DNA from: Hoplostethus atlanticus
Lineage: Eukaryota; Chordata; Actinopteri; Trachichthyiformes; Trachichthyidae
DNA: 64,000 nt
Reading direction: 5' to 3'
Assembly (NCBI GenBank): GCA_034670405.1
Contig: JAXDDX010000120.1
Coordinates: forward strand, 682,001-746,000
Below the pieces are notes generated by a model, which did no database searches, had not been told where the DNA came from, and saw only the letters and a program-made list of their open reading frames with translations. Below, piece by piece: positions 45,301 to 57,849 of the stretch (positions within the stretch are counted from its first letter, which is position 1; every line of letters starts with the position of its first letter). The position numbers and the translations under genes are program-made.

Positions 45301-46815
45301 CGACCCCTCAGAAATAAATAGTGCTTTTAGAATGTTTTATGAAAAACTTTATACATCCGAACACAAAGATTCAGGCCAAGAGGAAAAATTTCTAAGCTCC
45401 TTAGATTTCCCCACTATCTCAGCAGATTCAAAAGAAAAACTAGACAATATTGTAAGAGCCTTGACAGGCTCAGATTGGTATTCAAAGTGTCTGACAACAT
45501 TATGGAAAGGATCCCTACAGAGATAGACCTTTGTTTAACCAGAAACCTTTGTTTAACCTCTTCCTGCAACAACTCACCTCTCGCAAGATTTCAGAGCGAG
45601 ACTTCTTCTTGAGCGAGACTTCTGTTTCTGGTTAAAGATGGTGCGCAAGGATATATTCCTTCGCTATTGCTGGGTCTACGAATTACTTCTGCAGTCCAGC
45701 GGGAGTGGTGATTTTTTTAAATTGCCGGTTAAAGGATGCCAAACTTCGTGTTCCGACACCGGTGTAACAGCCCTCTCACCTCAGTGAAGGCTGCCCTGTT
45801 CTTCATCACCAAGGCTGTGTAGTCCGAGTGGATTCGAATCCTCTGGCCGTTGTGAAGAATGGCGCGTGATGCCTTTTGCAGCACTTCAACTTTTTGCTGG
45901 AAATAGTGGAATCTGACGATCGTGGGTCTGGGTGGCTCACTGTCTCTCGGCTCTGGCTGGATGCTTCTGTGTGCCCGGTCGAGTGTGGGCGCCTAATTCA
46001 GACCTAGACCTAACTAAACAATAAGCAACAAAACTTCAATATACACATAAAAAAGAAAATAATAATAAAAATAATAAGGATTACAAACAAAACACATGCT
46101 CACAAAAAAAGTAAGATAAAATAAAGATTAAATAAACATTAATAGCCATTAATACACCTGCAGGGATGCACAACTAGCATATTGCCTAAGGCTACATTCA
46201 CACTGCAGCCCAGATCTGATTTTCCTCATATCCGAGTCATATGAACACAGCCCAACAAAACAGACTTCAGCACCACAGCACTTCACCCAATTTCCTTTAC
46301 AGTATTTTACGATCACTAACAAGCATTTAGCTATACTTAAGATACTTTTTCTAAACTCCTAACACAGCAATACACCTACATCACACAATTAGCCAAATAG
46401 TTAATTTTCTGCTCAAAACCACATTTTGTTAATTAAATACTAACTTTACATTTCAAAATGCTAAAAAACGTTGTCTACATACACTAACTCTATCAAAACA
46501 CGGCAAACCCGACTCAAAATCTAATCATTCTTTCAAAATACTAACAGTTGATGGCATTACAAAAACTGCATTACTTTTCATGTTTAGTTCTACCTGCATA
46601 CAATAGACAATATGAAATCCATGTGTGGTTGGGCAGTTGGCTGGAGGCGGGGGGCGGAGTCGGGCCGGCAGGCGGGTTCACCCTGCCCCGACACCGGCTG
46701 CAACCCATCGGGACTGAGTGGGGACTAATATCTGTTGTGCGTGTGTGTTTCCCATGTCAGTGAGCCGGAACACGGAGGAGGCGAACGCACGGGAGAGCGA
46801 GCGAGCGAGCGAGCG

Positions 46816-46885
<70 letters not shown>

Positions 46886-47085
46886 CGGCCCTTCGCCTAT
46901 GCCCAGCAGCTGATGGACGCGGCCCGGCGGTGGCTGCAGCCGGAGGCCAACACGCGGGACGGCATGCTGGAGACAGTGGTCCTGGAGCAATTCCTGGGGG
47001 GGCTCCCGCCCCGCACGGCCACCTGGGTCCGCTGCCACCGGCCGGCCAGCCTGGCCGCCGCCGTCACCCTGGCAGAGGACCACCT
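45294..47085. repeat. Array unit 3 (1792 bp)
   Basis: It carries the gag variant GCGAACGCACG shared with units 4 and 5, and five GAGC units before (GA)n (about 46795-46884). Confidence 0.9.
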
Positions 47086-47092
47086 AAAATAA
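46718..47092 (+). pseudogene. Gypsy gag SCAN-like fragment, unit 3
   Basis: Same arrangement as unit 1, with the N-terminal variant EEANARESERASERA before the Arg-Glu run. Confidence 0.6.
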
Positions 47093-48599
47093 CGACCCCT
47101 CAGAAATAAATAGTGCTTTTAGAATGTTTTATGAAAAACTTTATACATCCGAACACAAAGATTCAGGCCAAGAGGAAAAATTTCTAAGCTCCTTAGATTT
47201 CCCCACTATCTCAGCAGATTCAAAAGAAAAACTAGACAATATTGTAAGAGCCTTGACAGGCTCAGATTGGTATTCAAAGTGTCTGACAACATTATGGAAA
47301 GGATCCCTACAGAGATAGACCTTTGTTTAACCAGAAACCTTTGTTTAACCTCTTCCTGCAACAACTCACCTCTCGCAAGATTTCAGAGCGAGACTTCTTC
47401 TTGAGCGAGACTTCTGTTTCTGGTTAAAGATGGTGCGCAAGGATATATTCCTTCGCTATTGCTGGGTCTACGAATTACTTCTGCAGTCCAGCGGGAGTGG
47501 TGATTTTTTTAAATTGCCGGTTAAAGGATGCCAAACTTCGTGTTCCGACACCGGTGTAACAGCCCTCTCACCTCAGTGAAGGCTGCCCTGTTCTTCATCA
47601 CCAAGGCTGTGTAGTCCGAGTGGATTCGAATCCTCTGGCCGTTGTGAAGAATGGCGCGTGATGCCTTTTGCAGCACTTCAACTTTTTGCTGGAAATAGTG
47701 GAATCTGACGATCGTGGGTCTGGGTGGCTCACTGTCTCTCGGCTCTGGCTGGATGCTTCTGTGTGCCCGGTCGAGTGTGGGCGCCTAATTCAGACCTAGA
47801 CCTAACTAAACAATAAGCAACAAAACTTCAATATACACATAAAAAAGAAAATAATAATAAAAATAATAAGGATTACAAACAAAACACATGCTCACAAAAA
47901 AAGTAAGATAAAATAAAGATTAAATAAACATTAATAGCCATTAATACACCTGCAGGGATGCACAACTAGCATATTGCCTGAGGCTACATTCACACTGCAG
48001 CCCAGATCTGATTTTCCTCATATCCGAGTCATATGAACACAGCCCAACAAAACAGACTTCAGCACCACAGCACTTCACCCAATTTCCTTTACAGTATTTT
48101 ACGATCACTAACAAGCATTTAGCTATACTTAAGATACTTTTTCTAAACTCCTAACACAGCAATACACCTACATCACACAATTAGCCAAATAGTTAATTTT
48201 CTGCTCAAAACCACATTTTGTTAATTAAATACTAACTTTACATTTCAAAATGCTAAAAAACGTTGTCTACATACACTAACTCTATCAAAACACGGCAAAC
48301 CCGACTCAAAATCTAATCATTCTTTCAAAATACTAACAGTTGATGGCATTACAAAAACTGCATTACTTTTCATGTTTAGTTCTACCTGCATACAATAGAC
48401 AATATGAAATCCATGTGTGGTTGGGCAGTTGGCTGGAGGCGGGGGGCGGAGTCGGGCCGGCAGGCGGGTTCACCCTGCCCCGACACCGGCTGCAACCCAT
48501 CGGGACTGAGTGGGGACTAATATCTGTTGTGCGTGTGTGTTTCCCATGTCAGTGAGCCGGAACACGGAGGAGGCGAACGCACGGGAGAGCGAGCGAGCG

Positions 48600-48671
<72 letters not shown>

Positions 48672-48871
48672 CGGCCCTTCGCCTATGCCCAGCAGCTGAT
48701 GGACGCGGCCCGGCGGTGGCTGCAGCCGGAGGCCAACACGCGGGACGGCATGCTGGAGACAGTGGTCCTGGAGCAATTCCTGGGGGGGCTCCCGCCCCGC
48801 ACGGCCACCTGGGTCCGCTGCCACCGGCCGGCCAGCCTGGCCGCCGCCGTCACCCTGGCAGAGGACCACCT
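47086..48871. repeat. Array unit 4 (1786 bp)
   Basis: It carries the GCGAACGCACG variant and a private change TGCCTGAGGC near 47978. (GA)n spans about 48603-48670. Confidence 0.9.
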
Positions 48872-48878
48872 AAAATAA
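48510..48878 (+). pseudogene. Gypsy gag SCAN-like fragment, unit 4
   Basis: Same arrangement as unit 3, with a shorter Arg-Glu run. Confidence 0.6.
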
Positions 48879-50381
48879 CGACCCCTCAGAAATAAATAGT
48901 GCTTTTAGAATGTTTTATGAAAAACTTTATACATCCGAACACAAAGATTCAGGCCAAGAGGAAAAATTTCTAAGCTCCTTAGATTTCCCCACTATCTCAG
49001 CAGATTCAAAAGAAAAACTAGACAATATTGTAAGAGCCTTGACAGGCTCAGATTGGTATTCAAAGTGTCTGACAACATTATGGAAAGGATCCCTACAGAG
49101 ATAGACCTTTGTTTAACCAGAAACCTTTGTTTAACCTCTTCCTGCAACAACTCACCTCTCGCAAGATTTCAGAGCGAGACTTCTTCTTGAGCGAGACTTC
49201 TGTTTCTGGTTAAAGATGGTGCGCAAGGATATATTCCTTCGCTATTGCTGGGTCTACGAATTACTTCTGCAGTCCAGCGGGAGTGGTGATTTTTTTAAAT
49301 TGCCGGTTAAAGGATGCCAAACTTCGTGTTCCGACACCGGTGTAACAGCCCTCTCACCTCAGTGAAGGCTGCCCTGTTCTTCATCACCAAGGCTGTGTAG
49401 TCCGAGTGGATTCGAATCCTCTGGCCGTTGTGAAGAATGGCGCGTGATGCCTTTTGCAGCACTTCAACTTTTTGCTGGAAATAGTGGAATCTGACGATCG
49501 TGGGTCTGGGTGGCTCACTGTCTCTCGGCTCTGGCTGGATGCTTCTGTGTGCCCGGTCGAGTGTGGGCGCCTAATTCAGACCTAGACCTAACTAAACAAT
49601 AAGCAACAAAACTTCAATATACACATAAAAAAGAAAATAATAATAAAAATAATAAGGATTACAAACAAAACACATGCTCACAAAAAAAGTAAGATAAAAT
49701 AAAGATTAAATAAACATTAATAGCCATTAATACACCTGCAGGGATGCACAACTAGCATATTGCCTAAGGCTACATTCACACTGCAGCCCAGATCTGATTT
49801 TCCTCATATCCGAGTCATATGAACACAGCCCAACAAAACAGACTTCAGCACCACAGCACTTCACCCAATTTCCTTTACAGTATTTTACGATCACTAACAA
49901 GCATTTAGCTATACTTAAGATACTTTTTCTAAACTCCTAACACAGCAATACACCTACATCACACAATTAGCCAAATAGTTAATTTTCTGCTCAAAACCAC
50001 ATTTTGTTAATTAAATACTAACTTTACATTTCAAAATGCTAAAAAACGTTGTCTACATACACTAACTCTATCAAAACACGGCAAACCCGACTCAAAATCT
50101 AATCATTCTTTCAAAATACTAACAGTTGATGGCATTACAAAAACTGCATTACTTTTCATGTTTAGTTCTACCTGCATACAATAGACAATATGAAATCCAT
50201 GTGTGGTTGGGCAGTTGGCTGGAGGCGGGGGGCGGAGTCGGGCCGGCAGGCGGGTTCACCCTGCCCCGACACCGGCTGCAACCCATCGGGACTGAGTGGG
50301 GACTAATATCTGTTGTGCGTGTGTGTTTCCCATGTCAGTGAGCCGGAACACGGAGGAGGCGAACGCACGGGAGAGCGAGCG

Positions 50382-50445
<64 letters not shown>

Positions 50446-50645
50446 CGGCCCTTCGCCTATGCCCAGCAGCTGATGGACGCGGCCCGGCGGTGGCTGCAGC
50501 CGGAGGCCAACACGCGGGACGGCATGCTGGAGACAGTGGTCCTGGAGCAATTCCTGGGGGGGCTCCCGCCCCGCACGGCCACCTGGGTCCGCTGCCACCG
50601 GCCGGCCAGCCTGGCCGCCGCCGTCACCCTGGCAGAGGACCACCT
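48872..50645. repeat. Array unit 5 (1774 bp), continuing into gypsy
   Basis: The last unit does not jump back to L1 but continues from '...gaggaccacct' into 'cgccacccat', the natural gag sequence. (GA)n spans about 50386-50444. Confidence 0.9.
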
Positions 50646-51216
50646 CGCCACCCATACCGGAGACCCGGGGGGAGCTCCTTCCCGTCCACCCTCCGGACCA
50701 GCGCGGAATGTGGCGGGACCCCACCCTGCTCCGCCTCCCCGGAGGAGGCCCTTTGTCCCGGCTCCGGTTCCCCGGCCCCTCCCCGAGCCCGGTCGGCGCT
50801 CTACTAACCCGTTCCTGTCCTCCTTTTCTCCACAGGTTCCCACTCACGGGGTCGGGGCAGGCCCACAGACGGTGACTCAGGCGCCTGGGCAGGAGTGTTG
50901 GCGGTGCGGGCGGCTCGGACACCTCCGCAGGGAGTGCCCCCTGATGGAGGTGGGGCAGGTGGTCCGGGTCACCGGCCCGCCGGGCTCCTCCGCCGGTCTG
51001 GAGGGGACCTACCGGATCCCGGTAAGGATCCAAGGGGGTAGACACCAGGCTTTGCTGGATTCTGGCTGCACGCAGACCATGATCCATCAAAGCCTGGTTC
51101 GTCCCGGGGCGCTGGTGGAGGCGGCGTGGGTGAATATTAGGTGCGTGCATGGGGATATTCACACATATCCGGTGGTCCCAGTGGAAATTCGCTACCGGGG
51201 AAAAAGCATACGGTGA
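50296..51216 (+). pseudogene. Gypsy gag-protease polyprotein (Gmr1-like), 306-codon open frame
   Basis: The only array copy that continues past the junction. Order: Arg-Glu run, SCAN-like segment ([13 protein letters not shown]..), proline-rich linker, one CCHC knuckle CWRCGRLGHLRREC, then ALLDSGCTQTMIHQSLV. The last is the aspartic protease active site in its DSG form. The frame ends at TGA (51214-51216) soon after PVEIRYRGKSI, short of the protease end. No reverse transcriptase or RNase H follows; the next homologous sequence is the integrase N-terminus, so pol is internally deleted. Gag would form the particle and the protease would cleave it, but the element is dead. Confidence 0.75.
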
Positions 51217-51718
51217 AGGCCGCGGTTAGTTCCCGCCTGTCGCACCCCTTGTTATTTGGTACCGATTGGCCTGGGTTTACTACACTAGCGAGAGAAACTG
51301 CGGGGGTGCGTTCGCGGCCGTTAGGGAAATGTGAGTGCTGCGCGGCGCTCAGTGGTGATGCGGGGTCTTCCGACGCTGGCGAGGGGGGCGGGACGCAGGA
51401 GCCACGTCAGGCGGCTTCCCCGGCCCCGGTAGTCCATCCCACAGAAGATTTTCCGCTCGAGCAGTCTCGTGACGACACCCTACGCTTTGCCTTCGACCGA
51501 GTGATGCAAATTGACGGTCAAAAGGTGCGCCCTGACGCCGCGCTCGCTCACCCATACTTTTCGGTAATTAGGGACAGACTGTATAGAGTGAGCCGTGACA
51601 CTCAGTCCGGGGAGGAAATCACCCAGTTGTTGGTGCCGAAGAGCCATCGGGAAATGCTTTTCCAGGCGGCTCACCATAACCCAATGGCTGGGCACCTCGG
51701 ATATGATAAAACACTGCA
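51217..51718 (+). pseudogene. Gypsy pol remnant ending in integrase N-terminal domain
   Basis: The frame HPLLFGTDWPGF matches the region before the pol RT. A jump follows to PTEDFPLEQSRDD, IRDRLYRVSRD, LLVPKSHREMLFQAAHHNPM and AGHLGYDKTLQR, the spacer and HHCC zinc region of gypsy integrase (two histidines visible). The sequence breaks off at 51718, before the CC pair and the catalytic core, where an inverted segment begins. Confidence 0.7.
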
Positions 51719-51852
51719 GCGGTCTAATGGCCCGATGAGGTCCATACCAAGTCTTTCAAACGGTACCTCAACTAGGGGAAGCGGGCGCAATGGCGCTTTT
51801 GGGGTGGCCGGATGATTAACGAGCTGGCATTCGGGACAGGCGGCGCGCACAC
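51719..51852 (-). pseudogene. Inverted segment of the same integrase
   Basis: On the minus strand the frame reads RAACPECQLVNHPATPKAP, VEVPFERLGMDLIGPLDR. This is the CxxC pair of the zinc domain and the start of the DDE core (MDLIGP). It should follow the 51718 break on the plus strand, after a gap, so a small inversion or foldback rearrangement occurred. Confidence 0.7.
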
Positions 51853-51975
51853 CCTCACACATTCACACACACGTTAAAAAGGCCCCAGCTGCAATCAGTC
51901 CCAACTGGCTGCAGCTGGTACCGGATCCAGGAAAGAAGCAGTCCACTAACTCACCTCTCTCCTGGATCCAATTAA
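51853..51975 (-). mobile_element. LTR fragment of the TGTGGC...GCCACA family
   Basis: Nearly identical to 56188-56308 (ACACACGTTAAAAAGGCC, TGGTACCGGATCCAGG, CTCTCCTGGATCCAATTAAG). It directly abuts the inverted integrase piece and has the same orientation as it. This suggests that this LTR family belongs to the Gmr1-like gypsy element. Confidence 0.7.
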
Positions 51976-52162
51976 GAGTCTTCTTTACTTTATTGAATGT
52001 ACATGTAGTGTGTTGAGCTTCGTTATGAACGATGAGACTATTTGGTCAATTCTGAAAATTGACAATTATTGAAATTATTCTTAGTAATTAATATCTTATT
52101 AATTAACACTTGCGGGGCACCACCAGTTTACACTGGAATAGTCTCGTTATGATGATATCAGT
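51976..52162. other. Short AT-rich non-coding segment
   Basis: No feature recognised between the LTR fragment and the L2 3' end. Confidence 0.4.
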
Positions 52163-52966
52163 CTAATAATCAGAAGAAGTGCCATCAGACCTCTGGAGCT
52201 TGTTCAGAAAGCTGCAGCTCGTCTGGTGTTCAACCGCCCCAAGTTCTCCCATACAACTACCCTTCTCCGTTCTCTACACTGGCTCCCTGTAGCGGCTCGC
52301 ATCCAGTTCAAGACCCTGGTGCTAGCCTATAGGGCAGTGAAAGGAACAGCTCCTTCTTACCTCCAGGCTATGGTCAAGCCTTACACCCCCGCCCGACCAC
52401 TTCGCTCTGCTGCCTCGAGGCGACTGGTTGCCCCGTCGCTCAGAGGGCCCTGCGGCCGATCTACACGGTCACGGCTCTTCTCTGTCCTGGCCCCGCAGTG
52501 GTGGAATGAACTCCCCACTGATGTCAGGACAGCAGAGTCGCTGCCCATCTTTCGCCGCAGGCTGAAAACCCACCTCTTCAGGAAACACTACCCTGACTCT
52601 TCCCCTTAGCCATGCCTATTTGTCGTCAATTATGTGTCTGAGCTCTTGTTTATTGGCTCTTGTTCATTTGATACACTTATTTGTCTTAGCTCTTGCTTAT
52701 TTGGTTCACTTATTTGTCTTAGCTCTTGTTTATTTGATTCTCTTATTTGTCTCATTTGTTTAAGATATAGTAGGTTGCTAACTTATTGCACTCTTACCTT
52801 AACACTAGTTATGCTCTTAGTTGCTTGTTTAGGAAGGAAATGCACTTACGATTTCTGGTGACTAGTAGTTTTCTTGCCTACCTATGTTGAATGCACTTAT
52901 TGTAAGTCGCTTTGGATAAAAGCGTCTGCTAAATGACTGTAATGTAATGTAATGTAATGTAATGTA
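52163..52966 (+). mobile_element. 5'-truncated L2 LINE copy
   Basis: It begins at about 52177 inside ORF2 (AIRPLELVQKAAARLVFNRP), reads through WLPVAARIQFKTLVLAYRAV and PQWWNELPTDVRTAESLPIF to TAG near 52607, then the 3' UTR, the GGATA stem-loop and (TGTAA)n. It is highly similar to 11492-12240 on the other strand. The frame is open in this segment. The 5' truncation is the normal outcome of L2 retrotransposition. Confidence 0.8.
52226..52609 (+). pseudogene. L2 ORF2 C-terminal fragment
   Basis: 127 codons corresponding to the C-terminal end of L2 ORF2 after the reverse transcriptase, ending ...RRRLKTHLFRKHYPDSSP. No catalytic motif is included. Confidence 0.7.
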
Positions 52967-54955
52967 AAAGTGAGCTCTAGATTTCAGTGATTTTCTACCT
53001 TCATGTCCAGGATATATCAATGACACACAAAAGCCAGTTCTTTATAAATGCAAAGATTTTATTAACTATGTAAATAAAACACCAATAAAATGAATACATG
53101 TATACTAAACTAAAACAGATAATGGCAATAAAACTGGCAAACAAGATAGCAAGATAAACAGTGGCAGAGGATATATCAAATAAGGTAGGAAGTTAAACAG
53201 TGGCAGAGGATATATCAAATAAGGTAGGAAGTTAAACAGTGGCAGAGGATATATCAAATAAGAGTGGCCAATGATATTGGGATCCAAGATGGCAAGGAAG
53301 TTTGCACCGACAAAACGACTTGAGCCGTAATGCGTCTAATTGCGGCAATGTGGCAACAGCGAAAGATGGCTTGGAGGACAGCTGACAGTTTCCGGGAGAC
53401 TTGGGACAGAAGGACAGAGAATAGTGGAGAGAGAGAGAGAGAGAGAGAATATTCTAACCTCACTTTCACAGTTCAACACTGCCTTTGCATCACCCGTGCA
53501 TCAACAAGAAAGTTGGTTACTGTCTGGTTTGCAGGGTGTCAGCGGCGTCCTTGTCTCCGTGGTAACCGTCGCGCAGTCGCAGTGGACAGGTAAACACACG
53601 CACGTGTTGGTCTGGACCAGTCGACGTCAGGAGGGCCGTTGTGGAGTGCGGTCCGGGGGCCGTTGTTCATCGGAGTCGTCGTGCCAACAGTTCACCTCAG
53701 TGGATATAGAGGGATAGGGCGATGTGTTGACTCACGTCGTTCAGGAAGAAGAGTAGAGTAGCAGCTGGCTTCTGACGTGGTTTCGTAGTCTTCTGGATCA
53801 GGTTGAGTGAACTCAATCGGCCGTCTCGGCAAGATTCACTCTAGAGCTGGTCTGGTACTTGAGCTGAGAGAAGAGCTTTGAGCCAGGTTCAAACTTAGTT
53901 ACAGGACGGGCTGCGGGACGGGCTGCAGGATGGTTGAGCTGAGTTTCTTGATGTTTCTTGATGTTCCTTGATGTCTTTCCGCCTGAGTTTTTGCCCGTCC
54001 GCCCGCTGCAGGAGTTGTCCTCCTTTTTCGTTCGAGTTCATGAGATTTCGTGTGTGTTCTGACCTGAGCCCAAGGGTCAAGGGCTTTATGGTATGTCAGG
54101 AGTGGTAGGTGTTTCCCTCATTTGCATGCATCAGATTTACAACTTGATGACCGGTGATCACCATCCCCTAAAACTGCATTTCCAGCTCAGGTTTGGAAAA
54201 CATCATTTTTCTTGATCCTTTGGGGATGCAAGTGACATATTTAATCACCTAACAACAAATGGGTTTGACTGACACCAAACATCACTGTCTTACCACAAAA
54301 TACTGGCGAGTAAACCAAAAGTCCTGATAACACATTCTGTGTGCCTTGAATAACCAAGATACTACATTGGGGAGTAGGGTACATCATCTGCCACAGGATG
54401 TGAAGTTTAAATCTAATAAAACATATAAAGAAAGCACATTTTTGCAACACATTCCAGAGTTTCTTTGTTCTCTTATTCTGTGTCTCCCTTGGAAGGCAGA
54501 TTAGGTACATTTCCCCGGCCCTTATCATCGGTCCCATCTCCTAATGGCACCAGAGCGGGCTAGTCGAACCTGCAAAGTGTTACTTTTGACGGCTTTATGG
54601 GGGAAATCCACCTTTTGCTGCAAAGGGGGTTCCTTGGGTTCCTGGGAGCACAGCAGGGGTCTTGACCTCATAGGAAGACCCTGGGAGAGGAATGTGTTAG
54701 TCTTTGGGTGTTGCTGTGGTCCGAAGAGGGGGGGAGGCCGATGTCTCCTGCATACACTACATACAGTAGAAAAAAATAGTAAGTGACAGAATTGCTGCAG
54801 TAAAAGCTTTAGTAGCAACATGAAATTGCTGCCAGTGATGAACAAAAAATCCAACATACATGGCCTTTGGTTCCAAATGTGTAAAAATAAAATACACAAA
54901 TACAGTAAAAAAGGCACAGAAGGGAAAAAACACCAAAATGCACAGTCCTGTTCTA
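52967..54955. other. Non-coding DNA with a 39-bp tandem repeat; possible LTR remnant
   Basis: No gene. A 39-bp unit (GTGGCAGAGGATATATCAAA...) occurs almost three times at 53161-53262. On the minus strand an AATAAAA near 53056 lies downstream of an ATAAAG near 54085, which would suit an old LTR, but no termini were found. A short GA run is at 53427-53448. Confidence 0.4.
53161..53262. repeat. 39-bp tandem repeat, about 2.6 copies
   Basis: Units start at 53161, 53200 and 53239; the third loses similarity after 'atatatcaaataag'. The Leu/Pro-rich minus-strand open frame here is repeat-derived. Confidence 0.85.
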
Positions 54956-56458
54956 CAGTTTTTTACAGTCGCTAACATCCTTTTGTCCAATCTGTAGTTA
55001 CATTTTCAAAACTCTAAACACAATTAGCACAACATCTGTCTGTTGTGGACCAAACTGTAATCTATACGATCTTCAGCATTTGGCCACATGTTCTCGTCCA
55101 CATCACATCTATGTCGTCTCTCGCTATGCACCTTGGATAGAAATGCTTGGCATGCACAATATGTGTAAACACAGTATGTGTAAATACTTTTCAGTATGTC
55201 CTACTGTATGTACTGTAACCCATGTTTACATGTAGAGTAGCATAGTGTAAAACTCACTATAGAACAAGACATATTGGATAGACACCATACCTGGACGTAT
55301 TGGTGCCAGTGCTGGTGACCTGCTCACTGTTCCTTTCAAAAGGAACTGTGTACAACTGTTTCATTAAAACTCTGTGTTTGGTCTATTTTACACAACTTAA
55401 ATCAGCTATTTCTCAATGTTTCAGTGATCTGTTCATTCAGAAATGCTTATCAGCTGTTTCAATAAAGCTTTTGAGCTGCTGTTGTTGCAGAAGTAGAGGC
55501 TTTATACTATATTTAAGGTTTTGAACATTAGGTTTTCATTTCTGGCATGTTGTGTGCAAGCATTTGTAAATAAGAGAAGAAAGATCCATAATTTTGGTAT
55601 TGGGTAAGCTTGTATGTAAAGAAAATCTAAGCATTTTAGAAACGTGTTAACTGACTGCTTATTGTGTGAAAACAACATTGTGGCAAGGTGCCACATAACC
55701 GGGGTCCGTGACAGACAGAGACATAGGCAGGGGAGAGTTACTTGGCCAGCAGGGCCGTTTATTCACCAACAATCAATAAACCTGGCCCCGGTGTTGACGG
55801 CAGTTGGTAGCGCCGTCTCCCTCCGCCGACGCACCTCAGTCCTCCCCGGCGGGTCAGCCGCGGAACCCCAAAGCCGGCCAGCCTGCCAGGCTTGCAGGGG
55901 CATCCCGCCCCAACCCCGACTGTCACCAGCTCTTGCAGGCGGCTCCCGACTGCACCCCCGGGGACCTCCGTCGGTTGTCGCCGCGGAGGGAGACGCCGCT
56001 CTCCCACTCCGTCCCGCAGCTCGCGCCCTCGCCTCCGTCCCGGCACTCCAGCCGCGGACCCCGCTCAGGCGCGGCTGCTGCTGGCGCGCTGTCCGCTCCT
56101 CCAGTCCGCCGGCCCTCGATCCTCCCGATCGCCGCCGGCTCCTGCATTCACGCCGCCAGCCTCTCACACTGGCGCGTCCCTCTCACTCACACATTCACAC
56201 ACACGTTAAAAAGGCCCCAGCTGCAATCAGTCCCAACTGGCTGCAGCTGGTACCGGATCCAGGAAAGAAGCAGTCCACTAACTCACCTCTCTCCTGGATC
56301 CAATTAAGCCTCCCCCCACCCTCCCTCCAGTCCGCCACAAACATGAATTGTGTTAATGGTATGGTCCACAACTGACGGATGTTGGGCTAATTGTGTTTAG
56401 AGTTTTGAAAATGTGACTACAGATTGGACCAACGGGTGTTAGGGACTGTAAAAAACTG
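54956..56458 (+). mobile_element. TA-flanked DNA transposon, copy 2
   Basis: Both ends are present: CAGTTTTTTACAGTC at 54956 and GGGACTGTAAAAAACTG at 56458, with TA outside each (54954-54955, 56459-56460). About 80 bp at each end forms the inverted repeat (ACATTTTCAAAACTC / GAGTTTTGAAAATGT). It is nearly identical in reverse complement to 1-1720 after removing the LTRs. The 661-bp solo LTR at 55679-56339 splits it. The 74-codon frame at 55300-55524 mirrors that of copy 1. Confidence 0.8.
55679..56339 (-). mobile_element. Complete solo LTR (gypsy family seen four times in the window)
   Basis: A 661-bp LTR is bounded by TGTGGC and GCCACA and flanked by AACAT at 55674-55678 and 56340-56344. It is absent from the other transposon copy. 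In minus orientation it has a TTTTTAA TATA-like box (near 56205), a GC-rich leader and AATAAA near 55767. Long GC-rich open frames on both strands are not genes. It serves as the reference for the fragments at 18990, 23803 and 51853. Confidence 0.85.
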
Positions 56459-57767
56459 TAAAAGCATCCTCCCTATTTTTAATTATATATGTAAGCCTCT
56501 CCATCAAATACACCTCCTGCACTGTATCCTTCCAACTATTTATTTCTGGGGGTGTAACCCTCCTCCAATTCTTTGTCATTTGTTTCAGTGCAGTTATTCT
56601 AAATAAATATTTATCATTTTCATTGAGGTTAGTGGGACATTTCCCTAAGAGGATGTTTTCTGCTTTTAAATGCAATGATCTTTTAAATACATCTTCCATA
56701 ATTTTAACTACATCAGACCAGAAGTTATTCAGAATTCTACATGAATAAAATATATGTATATAGTTGGCCATACTTTCTCCACAATTTCTCCAGTAACTAG
56801 AGCTTGACTCTTTTTTACTCTTAGACATTATTTCTGGCGTTAAAAAATACCTCTTATTCATTTTCCAAGCAAATTCTTTCCAAAATGAAGATTTAGTTGT
56901 ACTGAAAGCTTCTTTATGACTTTGTTCCCAATCTATGTCTGTTATCTTTATTTGTAATTCTTTCTCCCACTTGGCTTTTCTATTTCCACCTTTAACCACA
57001 TCTTTTCCTTGGAGTATCTTATAAATATTTCCTGTTGCATTATTAAGTTTACAGTTGTGTTTTTTTATTATGTACATCAAAAGGGGATGGATATCTTGTA
57101 ATGATTTTATCTGATAAACCTCATTTAAATAGATTCGTAACTGCAAATATCTAAAAAAAAATTGGTTATTAGGAATCTGATATAACTTAGAGAGATTTTC
57201 AAAAGTGTCCATCACTTTTTCATCATACATTTGACAAAATCTTACAAGTCCACATTTAGCCCAACTTTTAAAAACATTCTCATTGGAATTCGGTTTAATT
57301 TCTGGATCCTGTGCAATTTCCCGTAGACAGATAATTTCATTATCTTTAATATTCATCATCTTACAGATCCTACTCCAGTTATTAACAGTATTTTCAATAC
57401 AATAATTTGTCCTCTTTTTTCCACAAAAGATTATTGTACTTAATGAGTTTACTAATCTCTCTTCCATAACTTTCCATTTAGCATTTGATTCCTTATTCAT
57501 CCATGTCATTAGGGGCTTCATTTGTGCTGCATAATAATAATTTATCAGATTTGGAACTACAAGCCCACCATCGCTTTTCTGCTGTTTAAAATTTTTTAAT
57601 TTTACTCTTGGTTTTTTCTCATCCCATATAAATTTTCTAAAAAGGTTATCCCATTCCTTAAAGTACTTAGATGGGATATAAGTTGGAAGATTTTGAAATA
57701 AGAATAAAAATCTTGGGAGAATATTCATTTTAATTGTATCTATTTTCCCCGACAATGAATTTTCCAC
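56439..57767 (-). pseudogene. L1 ORF2 C-terminal region
   Basis: A 442-codon frame carries landmarks of the part of fish L1 ORF2 after the reverse transcriptase: GKIDTIKMNILPRFLFLFQ, LFRKFIWDEKKPRVKLK, GGLVVPNLINYYYAAQMKPL, FWKEFAWKMNKRYFLTP, YIHIFYSCRILNNFW. No cysteine-rich knuckle is obvious. The last codons (AFTVFYSP) come from the adjoining TA transposon's terminal repeat, so the true C-terminus is lost. Upstream, at about 57780-57850, the frame jumps directly to the linker before RT. Confidence 0.75.
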
Positions 57768-57849
57768 CTATTCAAGTCTTGCTTCACTTGATTTTCTAGT
57801 ACTCCATAATTGCATTGAAATAAAAGTTCTAGATCCTTTGAAATTTTAT

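Noticed and set aside
55644..56375. 243-codon and other long frames in the solo LTR
   Set aside because: GC-rich LTR leader is open by composition in several frames on both strands; it lies entirely within a TSD-flanked LTR.
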